Notes: generated from the sequence alone by a model not told the origin. 36,260 bases of DNA from Geobacter sp. (GCA_003314535.1 POSG01000028.1:1-36260), one strand, 5' to 3'; counted from the first letter of the stretch, positions 7,545 through 16,638 are shown. Program-made: numbers and translations.

Positions 7545-9767
7545 TCATTCCGCCGAGGAGCGTTCGAGAATCCGTCCCCTCCGGCGCATGGTGGCAGCAT
7601 CCAGCAGCATGCGTCCTGCCCAGCGATACACGTTGAATTCGCTGATCAGGCCGCGCATGACCCGAATCCGGTCGCGTTGCTCTACCGTCGGCATGGTAAG
7701 CGCCACGTGGAGGGCGGCCGCGCACTGGTCGATATCGTAAGGATTCACGATCAATGCTTCGGGAAGCTCCCGGGAAGCGCCGGTGAACTGGCTCAGGATC
7801 AGCACGCCTCGTCCGTCATCCCGAGCAGCCAGGAATTCCTTTGCCACCAGGTTCATGCCGTCATGGAGGCTGCTCACGAAGCAGAGATCCACTCCCCTGT
7901 AGTATTCGTAGACTGCCTCATGTTCATGGTGCTCTATTTTGAGAATGATCGGCAGGTAGCCCTCATTGCCGAAACGTTCGTTTATTCTGGCTGCCGTATC
8001 CCTTACCTGGACCTGGAACTCCTTGTACTGCCCGATGCTGGAACGGCTCGGCGCTGCAATCTGGATGAATGAAAACCGGCCTCTCCATTCGGGTTGGAGT
8101 TCAAGCAGTCGCTCCACCGCCATAAAACGCTCCAGTATTCCCTTTGTGTAGTCGAGCCTGTCAACGCCGAAGCCCAGGACATGGTCCGGCGGAAGGCCGA
8201 GACGCTCGCGGACATCGGTGCGGCAAGTTTCCACCGGCTTAGCGGTGAATTCGGCTGCAGGAGGCCAGTCAATGGAGATGGGGTAACGATGAACAGCAGT
8301 CTGGAGCCCACCGTAGGATATGGTAAAGGTCTCTCGGTCGACCCGCGCTTCCAGCAGGCGGTCGACGGTATCAAAGAAATTGTTGCAGTGGAACTGGGTA
8401 TGAAACCCGAGGATGCTACTTCCCAGAAGTCCGTCCAGCAGTTGTGCGCGCCATGGACAGATGCCAAAAGATTCCGGGTTCGGCCAGGGTATGTGCCAAA
8501 AGGTTATGATGGTGGCGTTGGGAAGCCTGTTGCGTATCATACGCGGCAGGAGCGCCAAATGATAGTCCTGCACCAGTACAATGGGGCTGTCGGTGCCCGA
8601 TTCGTCAACCACTGCCTCGGCGAACTTCCGGTTTACCGCCTCGTACTGTTCCCAATCGGCGGCGCGGAAGGTAGGGCGCACGTGGGCGATGTGGCAGAGC
8701 GGCCACAATCCTTCATTGGCAAAGCCGTAGTAGTAGCCCTGCTCCTCTTTCGTGCTCAGCCAGAGTCGACGTATCCTATAGGAAGGATGTTCGGGTGGAA
8801 CCATGATCCGGTCGTTGCTATCGACCGTTTCTCTGTCAGCCGAGCCGGCCCCGTGCGCGATCCAGGTGCCTGAACAGGCGCGCATGATCGGTTCCAGAGC
8901 GGTTACCAGGCCGCTGGCAGGCCTCTGCACCTCGATCCGTCCGTCACGCTTCACATGGATATAGGGTTCACGGTTTGACACAACCAGGATTTCCTCGCCG
9001 CGCAGCTCTGTCTTGAGGATGGAGCGGAGGGTCTCGGGCGTCCAGGTGACCTGGTTTTCGTCGCGCGGGCGGTACTCCGTTTCCAGCTCGCGGATCAGCA
9101 TGCGCAGATCCCGGGCGATGGGCTGAAGCTCCGGGGTCGTCGCAGTTTTTTTCCCCCCCGGCCGCCTGATGATCTCACCCCGCAGCAGCGCCCGGGTTCC
9201 CTCAACCCAGCCCCTCCTGCTCATGTGTGCTATCACCACCGTGATAAGCGAAACGATGCAACCGAGCGCGATGAAGAAGTAGAAAAAGAACTTGCGGGTC
9301 TCAGCGCTCCTGCGCTGGATGAAGCTCATGTCATGGACGAATACCAGCTTGCCGATCCGCGATCCCTCGGCTTCGATCGGTTCGACCGTGACGTGCAGCA
9401 TCCCGCGTTTGCCGGACAGCATCCGGGCCGGCAGGTTCTCAACCGCAGTGATGTCATTGCACTTGAGATCTTTCGGAAACGTTTTCGTGGCAATAAGTTC
9501 GCCCTTGGCCACATCGCAGAATCCGATGGCGAACAGCCGCTCGTCCTGGGTTATCCTGTTGAAGTAGTTGACTATCCTGGCGTTTGAGCCGCTGCCCAGA
9601 CGCTCCAGCAGCGGTTCCCGGACTGAGTTGGCAATCACCGCCGAACGCATGTCCAGGTCGCGGATGAACCAGCGTTCGATCAGTTTGTCGACCAGCGGCA
9701 ATACCGAGTAGGCGATGAGGACCAGCACGGCTGCTAGGGGGAGTATGAAACGGAGAGATAGGCGCAT
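7545..9767 (-). CDS. otsA: Membrane-anchored trehalose-6-phosphate synthase (GT20) with sensor-like N-terminus
   Basis: A 740-residue protein. Residues from about 258 form an OtsA glycosyltransferase (GT20), with the [10 protein letters not shown] start, SGLVTAL, the QDYHLALLP and [10 protein letters not shown] blocks, and a C-terminal [10 protein letters not shown] donor-site motif. It makes trehalose-6-phosphate from a nucleotide-glucose and glucose-6-phosphate. Ordinary OtsA is about 470 residues; here about 255 residues are added in front: TM1 (about 7-27), a roughly 130-residue extracytoplasmic domain, TM2 (about 160-182), then a HAMP-like linker. This is the layout of membrane sensors, so the synthase may be gated by an extracytoplasmic signal such as osmolarity. 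It lies 30 bp after the TreT-type gene in the MarR-otsB operon. The sensing role is inference; the synthase assignment is firm. Confidence 0.92.
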   Translation of the reverse strand: MRLSLRFILPLAAVLVLIAYSVLPLVDKLIERWFIRDLDMRSAVIANSVREPLLERLGSGSNARIVNYFNRITQDERLFAIGFCDVAKGELIATKTFPKDLKCNDITAVENLPARMLSGKRGMLHVTVEPIEAEGSRIGKLVFVHDMSFIQRRSAETRKFFFYFFIALGCIVSLITVVIAHMSRRGWVEGTRALLRGEIIRRPGGKKTATTPELQPIARDLRMLIRELETEYRPRDENQVTWTPETLRSILKTELRGEEILVVSNREPYIHVKRDGRIEVQRPASGLVTALEPIMRACSGTWIAHGAGSADRETVDSNDRIMVPPEHPSYRIRRLWLSTKEEQGYYYGFANEGLWPLCHIAHVRPTFRAADWEQYEAVNRKFAEAVVDESGTDSPIVLVQDYHLALLPRMIRNRLPNATIITFWHIPWPNPESFGICPWRAQLLDGLLGSSILGFHTQFHCNNFFDTVDRLLEARVDRETFTISYGGLQTAVHRYPISIDWPPAAEFTAKPVETCRTDVRERLGLPPDHVLGFGVDRLDYTKGILERFMAVERLLELQPEWRGRFSFIQIAAPSRSSIGQYKEFQVQVRDTAARINERFGNEGYLPIILKIEHHEHEAVYEYYRGVDLCFVSSLHDGMNLVAKEFLAARDDGRGVLILSQFTGASRELPEALIVNPYDIDQCAAALHVALTMPTVEQRDRIRVMRGLISEFNVYRWAGRMLLDAATMRRRGRILERSSAE

Positions 9768-9797
9768 GGTAAATTACTCTTGAAGTTTTGCCTGTTT

Positions 9798-11042
9798 TCA
9801 AACATAGATCCTCGGCTCACGGGAGCCCGACAGGAGCGCATGAAAAAGGATGAGATAGTCCCTCAAGTGACGAGTCAAAAGGAAGTTTTCGCGGACGAAT
9901 TCCCGGGCCTTTTCACCCATGACCTTCATTTTTTCCCGGTGATGGAGAAGGAAGCGAATACGGTGGGCCGCACCTTCGGGGGTGTTGACCAGGAAGCCGG
10001 TGTGGTAATCCACAACCTGCTTGCGAATTCCCCCGGTATCTCCCCCGATGACCGGTTTTCCTTTCCATAGTCCTTCGGTGACCGTCAGACCGAAACCTTC
10101 GCGAAGCGACTTCTGGATAATGACATCAGCTACCCTCTGGAGCGCGTTCACGGTCCGGTGGGCATCCGGCGGCAACAACAGGACGTGGATATCCTGATCA
10201 CCCTTGGCCGCTTCCATGACTTCCTGGAGGACTTCCGCTCCTTCCGGGTCGTCGGTGGCTCCACCACCCGCCAACACCAGTTGCACCGGCTGGACTTTTT
10301 TGACCAGCCTGTAGGCATCGATTACGCCGAGCGGGTCCTTGAACCGGTCAAAACGCGAAATCTGCACCAGGAGCGGGCGTGAGGGGTCGAGGCCAAACCG
10401 GGCGCGAACTGCCTCCAACTCATCGGGTCGAAGGTCGCAGTTTTTTTCGCTCAGGGGGTCGATGCTCGGTGTGACCAGGTACTGGGGATGGGGGAGGGGC
10501 AGTGCAAACTGGGGCATGGAAAAGATGCTGGCGTCATAGCCCTTGACTATGGTACGGAGTGTTTTCCAAACCGGGAGATAGGGATGGCTGATGTCGATGT
10601 GCGCCCGCCAGACCCATTTTCCCTTGCGTCCTTCACAGAGGTTCAGCAGCGGGGCCGGCTGCGGGTCATGGATTACCACGATTTCCGCGTCTTCCAGTGA
10701 TGAACGAAGTCTTTCGGCATTCGTTTCATTGGTTCCATGATAGGTTTCCCATCCCTTCTGGCTGATGCTGATGGGAAAACCCTGCAACCCGTTATGGATC
10801 GATTTCGTGACCGAAAAGAAATCGCCGGCTCCGCGGATCACCTCCCAGCTTGCGTCAATCCCGAGATCACGCATCAGGGGAACCATCCAGGCAAGGATCT
10901 CGGCTACGCCCCCCCCCTCACGCGTGGAGTTCACGTGAACGACCCTGCTGCCGCTCAGTTTCTCGCCAAGCATCCGAAGCTGCCTGATGGCGGAACAACC
11001 GGCGCAGGCTTCATACATCAGCAGTGACTTTTCCATTTTCAT
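9798..11042 (-). CDS. treT: TreT-type trehalose glycosyl-transferring synthase (GT4)
   Basis: A glycosyltransferase family 4 protein of about 414 residues with the TreT/trehalose phosphorylase signature: VVHVNSTREGGGVAEIL near the N-terminus, MVPLMRDLGIDASWEVI, and the C-terminal donor loop SLREGFGLTVTEG (E-x7-E type). Archaeal TreT joins NDP-glucose and glucose to give trehalose directly, and some relatives are retaining trehalose phosphorylases. With otsA and otsB in the same operon, this gives a second route to or from trehalose. Start choice is uncertain: GTG 11048, ATG 11042 and ATG 11036 are all in frame and the Shine-Dalgarno is weak for each; 11042 is used here. A 115-bp gap separates it from the upstream DUF5752-like gene. 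Confidence 0.85.
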   Translation of the reverse strand: MKMEKSLLMYEACAGCSAIRQLRMLGEKLSGSRVVHVNSTREGGGVAEILAWMVPLMRDLGIDASWEVIRGAGDFFSVTKSIHNGLQGFPISISQKGWETYHGTNETNAERLRSSLEDAEIVVIHDPQPAPLLNLCEGRKGKWVWRAHIDISHPYLPVWKTLRTIVKGYDASIFSMPQFALPLPHPQYLVTPSIDPLSEKNCDLRPDELEAVRARFGLDPSRPLLVQISRFDRFKDPLGVIDAYRLVKKVQPVQLVLAGGGATDDPEGAEVLQEVMEAAKGDQDIHVLLLPPDAHRTVNALQRVADVIIQKSLREGFGLTVTEGLWKGKPVIGGDTGGIRKQVVDYHTGFLVNTPEGAAHRIRFLLHHREKMKVMGEKAREFVRENFLLTRHLRDYLILFHALLSGSREPRIYV

Positions 11043-11157
11043 CCCCACTCTCTCTAGTATTCCGTGCGGTTAGTTCACTGCACAAATTGCGAGGAATTTT
11101 GCTTCCTGGCAAGGCGCGGTGACGCAAGCCTAGCACGGCTTAAGCTGAGGAGCTACA

Positions 11158-11805
11158 CTATGGGTTTTGGGCCGACAGCCTGTCGCAAATCTCGTTTCTC
11201 ATTTCCGAAAGCGTCAGGAAAGCGTTATCGATTGTTTGCAGCGCATCCCGCAAATCCGATGTTTCATCACCGAACTGGATGAGCCAGGCGGAGAAATCGT
11301 CCATGTCGATGGGCTCTCTCCGATGGGCTTCGATGAAGTGGAAAAAGATGCTTCCGGTGCTCATCCTTGACACAACCGGCGCAAGTTCCGCAGGAGAGCA
11401 TATGCGGTCGCCGGTATCGAAAACCACGGTGTCTGCCTCAAAAAAGTAGAATTCCGATCCCCTGGAAACGGTTGGGGAGATGGAAAGGACATTGAGGCGT
11501 TCGTCGATTATTTCGAGCATGACCCCACGCAGTTCCTCCAATGAGGAAAAGGAAAAGGGATCAATTATGCCGAATCGCTCAGCGAGTAACGGGTCGGCCA
11601 GATGCAGCTTGGCCCATACAGCGAAGTCATTGTGGTAATCGGGGTAATCGAAGGTAGGGCGAAGCAGGGTTTCATGGAAGTGGTGATAGAGCACATTCTC
11701 GCTGCATACCGCGACCCGTTCCCGCAACTCACGCAGGCTGGCTGCTTCCTGGAGACCACTCATCCTGGTCAGCAAAACACAGTCCATAACGACAAATGGG
11801 TTCAT
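11158..11805 (-). CDS. Conserved hypothetical protein (DUF5752-like), trehalose operon
   Basis: A 215-residue cytoplasmic protein with no signal peptide or membrane segment and no recognisable catalytic motif. Features are a His/acid-rich patch (VLYHHFHETLLRP), a segment resembling short all-alpha domains, and IFFHFIEAHRREP in the second half. I tentatively match it to DUF5752, which occurs beside trehalose-type glycosyltransferases. Its ATG overlaps the otsB stop by 4 bases (ATGA), so it is translationally coupled to the phosphatase. Conserved placement between otsB and treT suggests a regulator or partner of trehalose synthesis, but no function is established from sequence. Confidence 0.75.
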   Translation of the reverse strand: MNPFVVMDCVLLTRMSGLQEAASLRELRERVAVCSENVLYHHFHETLLRPTFDYPDYHNDFAVWAKLHLADPLLAERFGIIDPFSFSSLEELRGVMLEIIDERLNVLSISPTVSRGSEFYFFEADTVVFDTGDRICSPAELAPVVSRMSTGSIFFHFIEAHRREPIDMDDFSAWLIQFGDETSDLRDALQTIDNAFLTLSEMRNEICDRLSAQNP

Positions 11806-12587
11806 GGTATCGCCTCCTTTACGTTACCGAGTTCGGTGACAGTTGCCAGGTTCGCGAGGCGTGAGACCTCATCCGCAAGTTCAGCCGGATCTGCCACGAG
11901 CGATGATGCCGGGATCAGTTTACGCTCTCCAACGGTGATCGCCGCGCCGCCCAGCCGAGTGACGAAACGCATTGCAATGGCATCGTTCTCATCGTCACCG
12001 GCATAAAAGAGCGTGCCGGGGCGGGGTGCAAACTTCATGAACCTGCAGAGAGTGCGCACCCCGTATGCCTTGCTGATGCGCGGTACGAGCTGGATCTCGT
12101 GCACCTTCGGCCCGCGGAAGATGCGTACCCTGCAGCCTGTCTGCCAGTTTTCCAGCCTGCTGAGCAGTTCCTGGCTGGATGCTTCGGGCGCCTGCCTCGT
12201 GTGCAGTGCGATCGACCATTTCTTGTCTTCCACCTGGATTCCCGGCAGATCCGCCAGGGCCTGGATTTCGGGGACCAGTCTCAGGCGGATCGCTTTCAGC
12301 CTTTGGGCAGGCTTTCCGGACAGGATCATCCGGTGTCCGCCCGGCACCTTCCATTCCGTGCCGCTTGTGCCGCCCAGGAACAACCCGCGTACCGGCATCC
12401 TCCCGGCAAGATCTTCAAGCTTCCTGCTTGAAAGAACCGCAACGTGCTGAAGCGGCACTCGCACCAGATATTCGAGCATTTTCCGGCAGTCGGGATGCAG
12501 TTCCGCTCTGTCGCGGTCCCGGACGATCGGAGACAGCGTCCCGTCGAAATCGAAAAACCAGATTCTTTCCCTGTTTATGGTTTTCAT
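11802..12587 (-). CDS. otsB: Trehalose-6-phosphate phosphatase
   Basis: A 261-residue HAD-superfamily phosphatase that dephosphorylates trehalose-6-phosphate. Motif I is FFDFDGTLSP with nucleophile D13 and acid/base D15; motif II is SSRK; motif IV is GDDENDA at 197-203, with a cap domain of OtsB type between. Its length is normal for OtsB. It starts 4 bases after the MarR gene ends and overlaps the next gene by 4 bases, so it belongs to the MarR-otsB-DUF5752-treT-otsA operon and completes the OtsA/OtsB pathway. Confidence 0.93.
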   Translation of the reverse strand: MKTINRERIWFFDFDGTLSPIVRDRDRAELHPDCRKMLEYLVRVPLQHVAVLSSRKLEDLAGRMPVRGLFLGGTSGTEWKVPGGHRMILSGKPAQRLKAIRLRLVPEIQALADLPGIQVEDKKWSIALHTRQAPEASSQELLSRLENWQTGCRVRIFRGPKVHEIQLVPRISKAYGVRTLCRFMKFAPRPGTLFYAGDDENDAIAMRFVTRLGGAAITVGERKLIPASSLVADPAELADEVSRLANLATVTELGNVKEAIP

Positions 12588-12591
12588 GTTC

Positions 12592-13134
12592 TCATTCCAT
12601 AATGACTTTCTGTGCTTCGTTTTTTTCTTTGGCTTTCCTGCCCCGCCGTGTTCCGGGCTGATTGACTTCCGGTGAAAGTATCAACTGCGGGGGGATTTCC
12701 TGCGCGCCGAGGATTTGGACCATTTGCGCCAAACCGCTGTCGAGTGTCTTCAGTTTTCTCGATGACAGCTTTTCAAGTCCGGAGACGAGAAGCCCCTGGG
12801 CCACTTCCGGCGCCTTTTCCACCACATTCTTGCCGGAGTCGGTGAGCACCACCTCTACACTCCGGCGGTCCTTCTGGGACCTGACCCGTGCGATCAGGCC
12901 TTTTTTCTCAAGTCGATCAAGAATTCCCACCGTGGTGGCAGGATGAAGATACATCCGTGCAGCAATGTCCGACACCCGGATTGGGGCTGAATCGGCAATA
13001 ACCTTGATTGCCCAAAGCTGGGGTCCCGTCAGGCCAGTTTCCCGTTCGGCCTTCTTCGAATGACCATGCACTACTTGGAATACACGGCGGAGATTGTCTA
13101 CGATTGACGAAATCATGCATGGCTTATCTTCCAT
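12592..13134 (-). CDS. MarR-family transcriptional regulator of the trehalose operon
   Basis: A 180-residue winged-helix regulator: RVSDIAARMYLHPATTVGIL is the recognition helix region, followed by the wing RVRSQKDRRSVEVVLT. The C-terminal 30 residues are basic (GTRRGRKAKEK) and extend past the usual MarR end. GTG 13140 is also in frame, but ATG 13134 has GAGGT six bases upstream. As the first gene of the operon it probably controls itself and the trehalose genes; MarR proteins usually repress and release DNA on binding a small phenolic ligand or on oxidation. No obvious sensor Cys dyad is seen. A short dyad at 13161-13172 is a candidate operator. Confidence 0.88.
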   Translation of the reverse strand: MEDKPCMISSIVDNLRRVFQVVHGHSKKAERETGLTGPQLWAIKVIADSAPIRVSDIAARMYLHPATTVGILDRLEKKGLIARVRSQKDRRSVEVVLTDSGKNVVEKAPEVAQGLLVSGLEKLSSRKLKTLDSGLAQMVQILGAQEIPPQLILSPEVNQPGTRRGRKAKEKNEAQKVIME

Positions 13135-13160
13135 GGACACACCTCAAAAAATAGTTGCTT

Positions 13161-13172
13161 TTCGTGAACGAA
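13161..13172. promoter_or_regulatory. Candidate MarR operator
   Basis: TTCGT-ga-ACGAA is a 12-bp inverted repeat 27 bp upstream of the marR start codon, where autorepression by MarR proteins typically occurs. Single copy and short; binding is inferred. Confidence 0.3.
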
Positions 13173-13350
13173 TGCATGTAAGGTAGTCTACAGGTAATTT
13201 GTGTAGAAATCAATTAATAGTGAAATTGTTCCGAATAAACAGATAATTACACATAGAATGGCCTGCATTGTGTGTCAATTTCTTTCTGTTTCCTCCGGGC
13301 GGCTGCGACAATTGTTCGTACGTGTTGCGGCGCCTCTTTCTCATGGTTAT

Positions 13351-13380
13351 GGGTGGAATCTCGTTTCCACCCTGTTTTTT
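13351..13380 (+). terminator. Orphan intrinsic terminator upstream of the TPR gene (possible attenuator)
   Basis: A perfect 8-bp stem GGGTGGAA/TTCCACCC (13351-13358 with 13365-13372), 6-base loop, then TGTTTTTT. It points along the plus strand, yet no plus-strand gene precedes it: upstream is the divergent marR. It therefore ends either a small RNA or the leader of the TPR gene that starts at 13434. A second possible hairpin, CTGCGACA with TGTTGCGG, lies just before it at about 13302-13331. Confidence 0.7.
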
Positions 13381-13433
13381 GCCGAATGCCCATTCGCTTG
13401 ACACGCAAAATTAAATGAAAGGACTGCGGACTT

Positions 13434-14417
13434 ATGAAAAGGATACTACGAATATCCGTTTTGTGCGGTGTTGCGTTGACGGCTTTGCTGCCGGCATTTG
13501 CCGTGCCGGCACAGGCCCTCGAGCTGCCGCAAGCAGGAGAGCCCAAGGCCCAAGAGCGCAAGGACGTATCGGAACACTACTTCCGTGGGGTGACGTTCGA
13601 AAGCAGCGGACGCCTTGATGAAGCGGTGCGCGAATATCGCCAGGTGCTTCAGATGTCACCGGCCAATGGTGATGCCCGTCGCAGGCTTGCCGAAATCCAA
13701 CTCCTGCGGGGGGAGCGGACCCTGGCACTCGAACAGTTCAGGGAGCTTGCACGCTATCAGCCGCACAACCCGGTGATTCGCTTCCGGCTTGCACAGCTTT
13801 ACGAAGCAAGCGGCAACCAGCGCAAAGCCTTGTCTGAATACCGGGAAGTGACCAGGATTTCTCCCAAATCCATCCCCGCAAGTCGCAAGCTTGCCCGCCT
13901 CTACGAAAAGAGGAAGATGAACGACGAAGCGGCAGCTGAATACCGAAAAATCCTCAGCATCGACAATAATGACACATCAGCCCGAAATTCCCTGATAGCG
14001 CTCTATCTGCGAGAGAAAAAGTACGATGACCTCACGGAGTTTCTCAAGGAGAGAGCCGAACGCAGTCCCGATGATGCGACCGGGCACTACAAACTGGGAT
14101 TGGTTTACGAATTCAGGGAGAATTACGACAAGGCAGTTGAAGAATACGGAAAAGCCGTCGGACTGGAGTCCGGCAACGGCAAGTTCGTGAATGCCCTGGC
14201 GCGCGTCTACCAGAAAACAGGCAGGGACGATGAGGCAAAGAAACTGCTGGAAGTTGCCGCCAAAGAAAATCCGGGCATGAAAGGGTTGGCTCTGCCCATG
14301 AAGAGCATGCAAGAGGAATTCAAGTCGCACCACACGGACAGGCACAAAAAATATTCAAAAAAGCACAAAAAGAATAAGAGGACGAAGGGAACTAAGAAAA
14401 AGCGCCTCCATCGCTGA
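13434..14417 (+). CDS. Exported tetratricopeptide-repeat protein
   Basis: A 327-residue protein with a clear signal peptide (MKR then a hydrophobic core, cleavage likely after VPAQA at about 28), placing it in the periplasm. Residues 45 to about 275 contain six or seven TPR units of about 34 residues, recognisable by the repeated W/Y-x-LG-x2-Y/LY-x3-A pattern, for example AVREYRQVLQMSP, ALSEYREVTRISP and AVEEYGKAVGLES. The last 45 residues are very rich in Lys, His and Arg, a basic tail that may contact acidic partners or cell-wall polymers. TPR proteins act as scaffolds for protein complexes; no enzyme motif is present. The Shine-Dalgarno is distant (AAAGGA about 13 bases upstream). Target unknown. 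Confidence 0.85.
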   Translation: MKRILRISVLCGVALTALLPAFAVPAQALELPQAGEPKAQERKDVSEHYFRGVTFESSGRLDEAVREYRQVLQMSPANGDARRRLAEIQLLRGERTLALEQFRELARYQPHNPVIRFRLAQLYEASGNQRKALSEYREVTRISPKSIPASRKLARLYEKRKMNDEAAAEYRKILSIDNNDTSARNSLIALYLREKKYDDLTEFLKERAERSPDDATGHYKLGLVYEFRENYDKAVEEYGKAVGLESGNGKFVNALARVYQKTGRDDEAKKLLEVAAKENPGMKGLALPMKSMQEEFKSHHTDRHKKYSKKHKKNKRTKGTKKKRLHR

Positions 14418-14773
14418 CAAATTGTGATGCTGATCCAGCCGCCAATTTATGCTGGGTGCAAAAACCGGTTTTCCTGTAAAGCCTGTGAAAAATGGGGATG
14501 GTCAATCGTTTGTGCTGACATGAGCCTTGGGCTCTTACCCGAAAGAGATTGGCCTATTCGTTAGCCGGCTGCTGCGCAACAATCTCTTGCTGTCGATCTT
14601 AAAAATGCTATTATATGAATATACGGAAAAGACATATCGGCAGGTGCACAAGTTGGCAAATATCGTGGCACCGACTAGGAAACTGTCAGAGCAAATTGAG
14701 AGAATGGCTTGCCGGCTCACGAATTTGATTCATGCGAACCAAGAAGGGTCTACACGCAGAAAGGAGATATAAA
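14418..14773 (+). other. Intergenic region after the TPR gene
   Basis: 356 bp without a convincing gene. It holds a 12-bp palindrome AAAACCGGTTTT (14461-14472), possibly part of a weak terminator, and an 81-codon frame from TTG 14527 to 14772 whose end overlaps the ribosome-binding site of the next gene; that frame lacks a Shine-Dalgarno and a recognisable domain. Confidence 0.5.
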
Positions 14774-15211
14774 ATGAGAAAAATAGCGATTTTCTCGGCT
14801 ATGGCAATAGCGTTGCTGTTGCCCATTACTCCAAATTTCAGTTATGCCCAGCAGGGTGGTCCCTCCGGACAAGACGGCTGGTATGGCGGTATGATGGGCG
14901 GTGGCATGATGTATGGCAGAGCAACCGGCCCGGGTGGCTGGTATTGCCCGTGGATGGGCGGATACGGCGGCTATGGCCACATGCGCGGCGGATCGGCCTA
15001 TTACAACCGGGGAGGAAAGCCGTTAACTGAGAGCCAGGCCCAGCAGTTGGTGACGGAGTACTACATCCAGGACAATCCCAATCTCAAGCTAGGGAAGATT
15101 GTGGACAAACATGACTCCTACGAGGCCACAATTGTAACCAAGAAGGAGGGTGCTTTGGTCCAGCGGATTCAGGTGGACAAAAAGACAGGCTGGTTCCGTA
15201 ATGCCGAGTAA
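14774..15211 (+). CDS. Exported Gly/Met/Tyr-rich protein with PepSY-like C-terminus
   Basis: A 145-residue protein. The longer frame starts at 14732, but ATG 14774 follows AAGGAGAT and begins a signal peptide cut after about residue 25 (NFSYA before QQGG). Residues 30-75 are rich in Gly, Met, Trp and Tyr (YGGMMGGGMMYG). The C-terminal 65 residues (LTESQAQQLVTEYYIQDNP, then a Lys-rich beta segment) resemble the small PepSY-like domain found in exported proteins. The Met-rich part resembles copper- or metal-handling segments, and the same GMMYG string occurs in two other envelope proteins of this window (33448 and 35288). No enzyme motif. Metal binding is inference. Confidence 0.75.
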   Translation: MRKIAIFSAMAIALLLPITPNFSYAQQGGPSGQDGWYGGMMGGGMMYGRATGPGGWYCPWMGGYGGYGHMRGGSAYYNRGGKPLTESQAQQLVTEYYIQDNPNLKLGKIVDKHDSYEATIVTKKEGALVQRIQVDKKTGWFRNAE

Positions 15212-15243
15212 AGTGTAAAACTTGCGAAGACAGTGTTCGCATG

Positions 15244-15296
15244 GAAAAAAGGCCCTGCCGGATAGTCCAGCCGTCGGCCTAAAGTGTTGACAGAAA
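15244..15296 (-). terminator. Terminator-like 53-bp repeat, copy A (minus orientation)
   Basis: Read on the minus strand this has AGGCC...GGGCCT flanking an inner GCCG/CGGC, followed by six T. It lies downstream of the minus-strand hydrolase operon and would terminate it. It matches, without gaps, the element at 25871-25923 in reverse orientation, except for an inverted 10-bp core (see findings). Confidence 0.55.
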
Positions 15297-15298
15297 CA

Positions 15299-15340
15299 AA
15301 AACCCTACTAGACCAATAAGGTTTAGTAGGGTTTTTTCTG
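15299..15340 (+). terminator. Intrinsic terminator, probably bidirectional
   Basis: An 11-bp stem AAACCCTACTA/TAGTAGGGTTT (15300-15310 with 15324-15334) with A-rich sequence before and T-rich sequence after, so it can act in both directions: for the exported protein on the plus strand and the hydrolase operon on the minus strand. Confidence 0.8.
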
Positions 15341-15553
15341 TTTTTAATCAGATGGTTAGGATTAATTTCGCAGACAAAAGAAGAGTCGTTGACGTTATTT
15401 CCCGGAGAAAAATTTCCTCAAACCATACACCACGTTTGGGACGCAGTAACTCAATTGAACCTTCCCTCCAAAGAACAGCACCCGACATGATATGACGGCT
15501 TCCTCGCCGGACGTTGCTCTATGCGCCTTCCATTGTATTTTTTACGCATCACT

Positions 15554-16618
15554 CTATTTCAAGTACTTGGTGAAAAAGGATTCAAGTTTGTCCCACGGAA
15601 TAAGGCCTAATCGGTCGTAAAGATCCACGTGCCCGGCGCCCGGAACGATGTAGAGTTCCTTCGGTTCGGCCGCCAGCTTGTAGGCGTCTTCGCTGAACTC
15701 TCTGGAATGAGCGTTCTCACCGGTAATGAAAAGTAAGGGACGAGGAGAAATCGTCTCGATATCATTGAATGGGTAGAAATTCGCGAACTTGACAACACTG
15801 GTGAGCGTCGGGTGCGTTGTGAGTGCAGGTGACGAGTTCTTGGGAGTGAATTCGCCTCGCGGAGTGCGGTAGAAATCGTAAAACTCACGCTGAATTGGGT
15901 CTGTGTCCGCATTTAGTTGATGTACCGTCCCGCCGACGTACTTGGTATCACCGCCCGTGAATTCGACATAACGCTGCTCGCCTGCCGCCGAAATGATTTG
16001 CTTCCGCTGCTCGACAGTCTGTGAGTGCCTAAGTCCGTTACGGAAAGCAACGCCCATATCGTACATGCTGACTGTCACAATGGCTTTCAGGCGAGGGTCG
16101 ATCTTGGCTGCGCTGATGACAAAGCTCCCGCTACCACAAATCCCGATAGCACCAATCCGATTCCTGTCAACAAAAGACCGCGTGCTCAGGAAATCCACCG
16201 CAGCACTGAAATCCTCGGCATAGATGTCCGGCGAGACGACGTTGCGAGGCTGCCCTTCACTCTCTCCCCAGAAAGACAAATCCAGAGACAAGGTTACAAA
16301 TCCCCGTTCAGCCATTTTCATGGCATACAGATTCGCGCTTTGTTCTTTAACCGCGCCCATAGGATGTCCGACAATGATTGCGGCATTTTTGGCGTTCTGC
16401 TTCAAACTTTTGGGAATGAATAGGTTTCCCACAACCTTCATGTTGTACTGGTTTTTGAACGTAACCTTCTGCATGGTTAACTTGTCGCTCTTGTAAAAGT
16501 TAGCCGCATCTCTGGGGATGTCGGAGGCAGATGAAACGCCAGGGATGGACAAACCCAAGCCCACTGTCATCACAGAGAGAAATTGGAAAAAACGAGTGAT
16601 AACGCTTTCTTTGTTCAT
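15554..16618 (-). CDS. Exported alpha/beta hydrolase with Cys nucleophile elbow
   Basis: A 354-residue alpha/beta-hydrolase with a signal peptide (cleavage near SSA at 29-31), so probably periplasmic. The nucleophile elbow is IGICGSGSF with C161 where most family members have Ser, as in dienelactone hydrolases. The C-terminal catalytic His is H330 in GAGHVDLYDR, and GHPMG forms the oxyanion-hole region. It is a paralog of the cytoplasmic hydrolase at 20396-21337, sharing EDFSAxVDFLxTRxFVDRN, ENAHSR and HVDLYDR. It lies 20 bp after the yqhD-like gene in the same operon with AAGGAG before its ATG. Substrate unknown: a lactone, ester or thioester is plausible. Confidence 0.85.
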   Translation of the reverse strand: MNKESVITRFFQFLSVMTVGLGLSIPGVSSASDIPRDAANFYKSDKLTMQKVTFKNQYNMKVVGNLFIPKSLKQNAKNAAIIVGHPMGAVKEQSANLYAMKMAERGFVTLSLDLSFWGESEGQPRNVVSPDIYAEDFSAAVDFLSTRSFVDRNRIGAIGICGSGSFVISAAKIDPRLKAIVTVSMYDMGVAFRNGLRHSQTVEQRKQIISAAGEQRYVEFTGGDTKYVGGTVHQLNADTDPIQREFYDFYRTPRGEFTPKNSSPALTTHPTLTSVVKFANFYPFNDIETISPRPLLFITGENAHSREFSEDAYKLAAEPKELYIVPGAGHVDLYDRLGLIPWDKLESFFTKYLK

Positions 16619-16638
16619 GACGAACTCCTTTAAGCAAG

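Larger units (their letters stand above)
15212..15553. other. Intergenic region between convergent genes
   Basis: 342 bp between the convergent genes at 14774 and 15554. The left part holds two terminators (15244-15296 and 15299-15340). The remaining 210 bp contains only a 47-codon plus-strand frame near 15352 with no Shine-Dalgarno or recognisable similarity; I see no gene there. Confidence 0.5.

Noticed and set aside
14527-14772. An 81-residue hypothetical protein
   Set aside because: TTG start without Shine-Dalgarno, no recognisable domain, and overlap with the start of the next gene.
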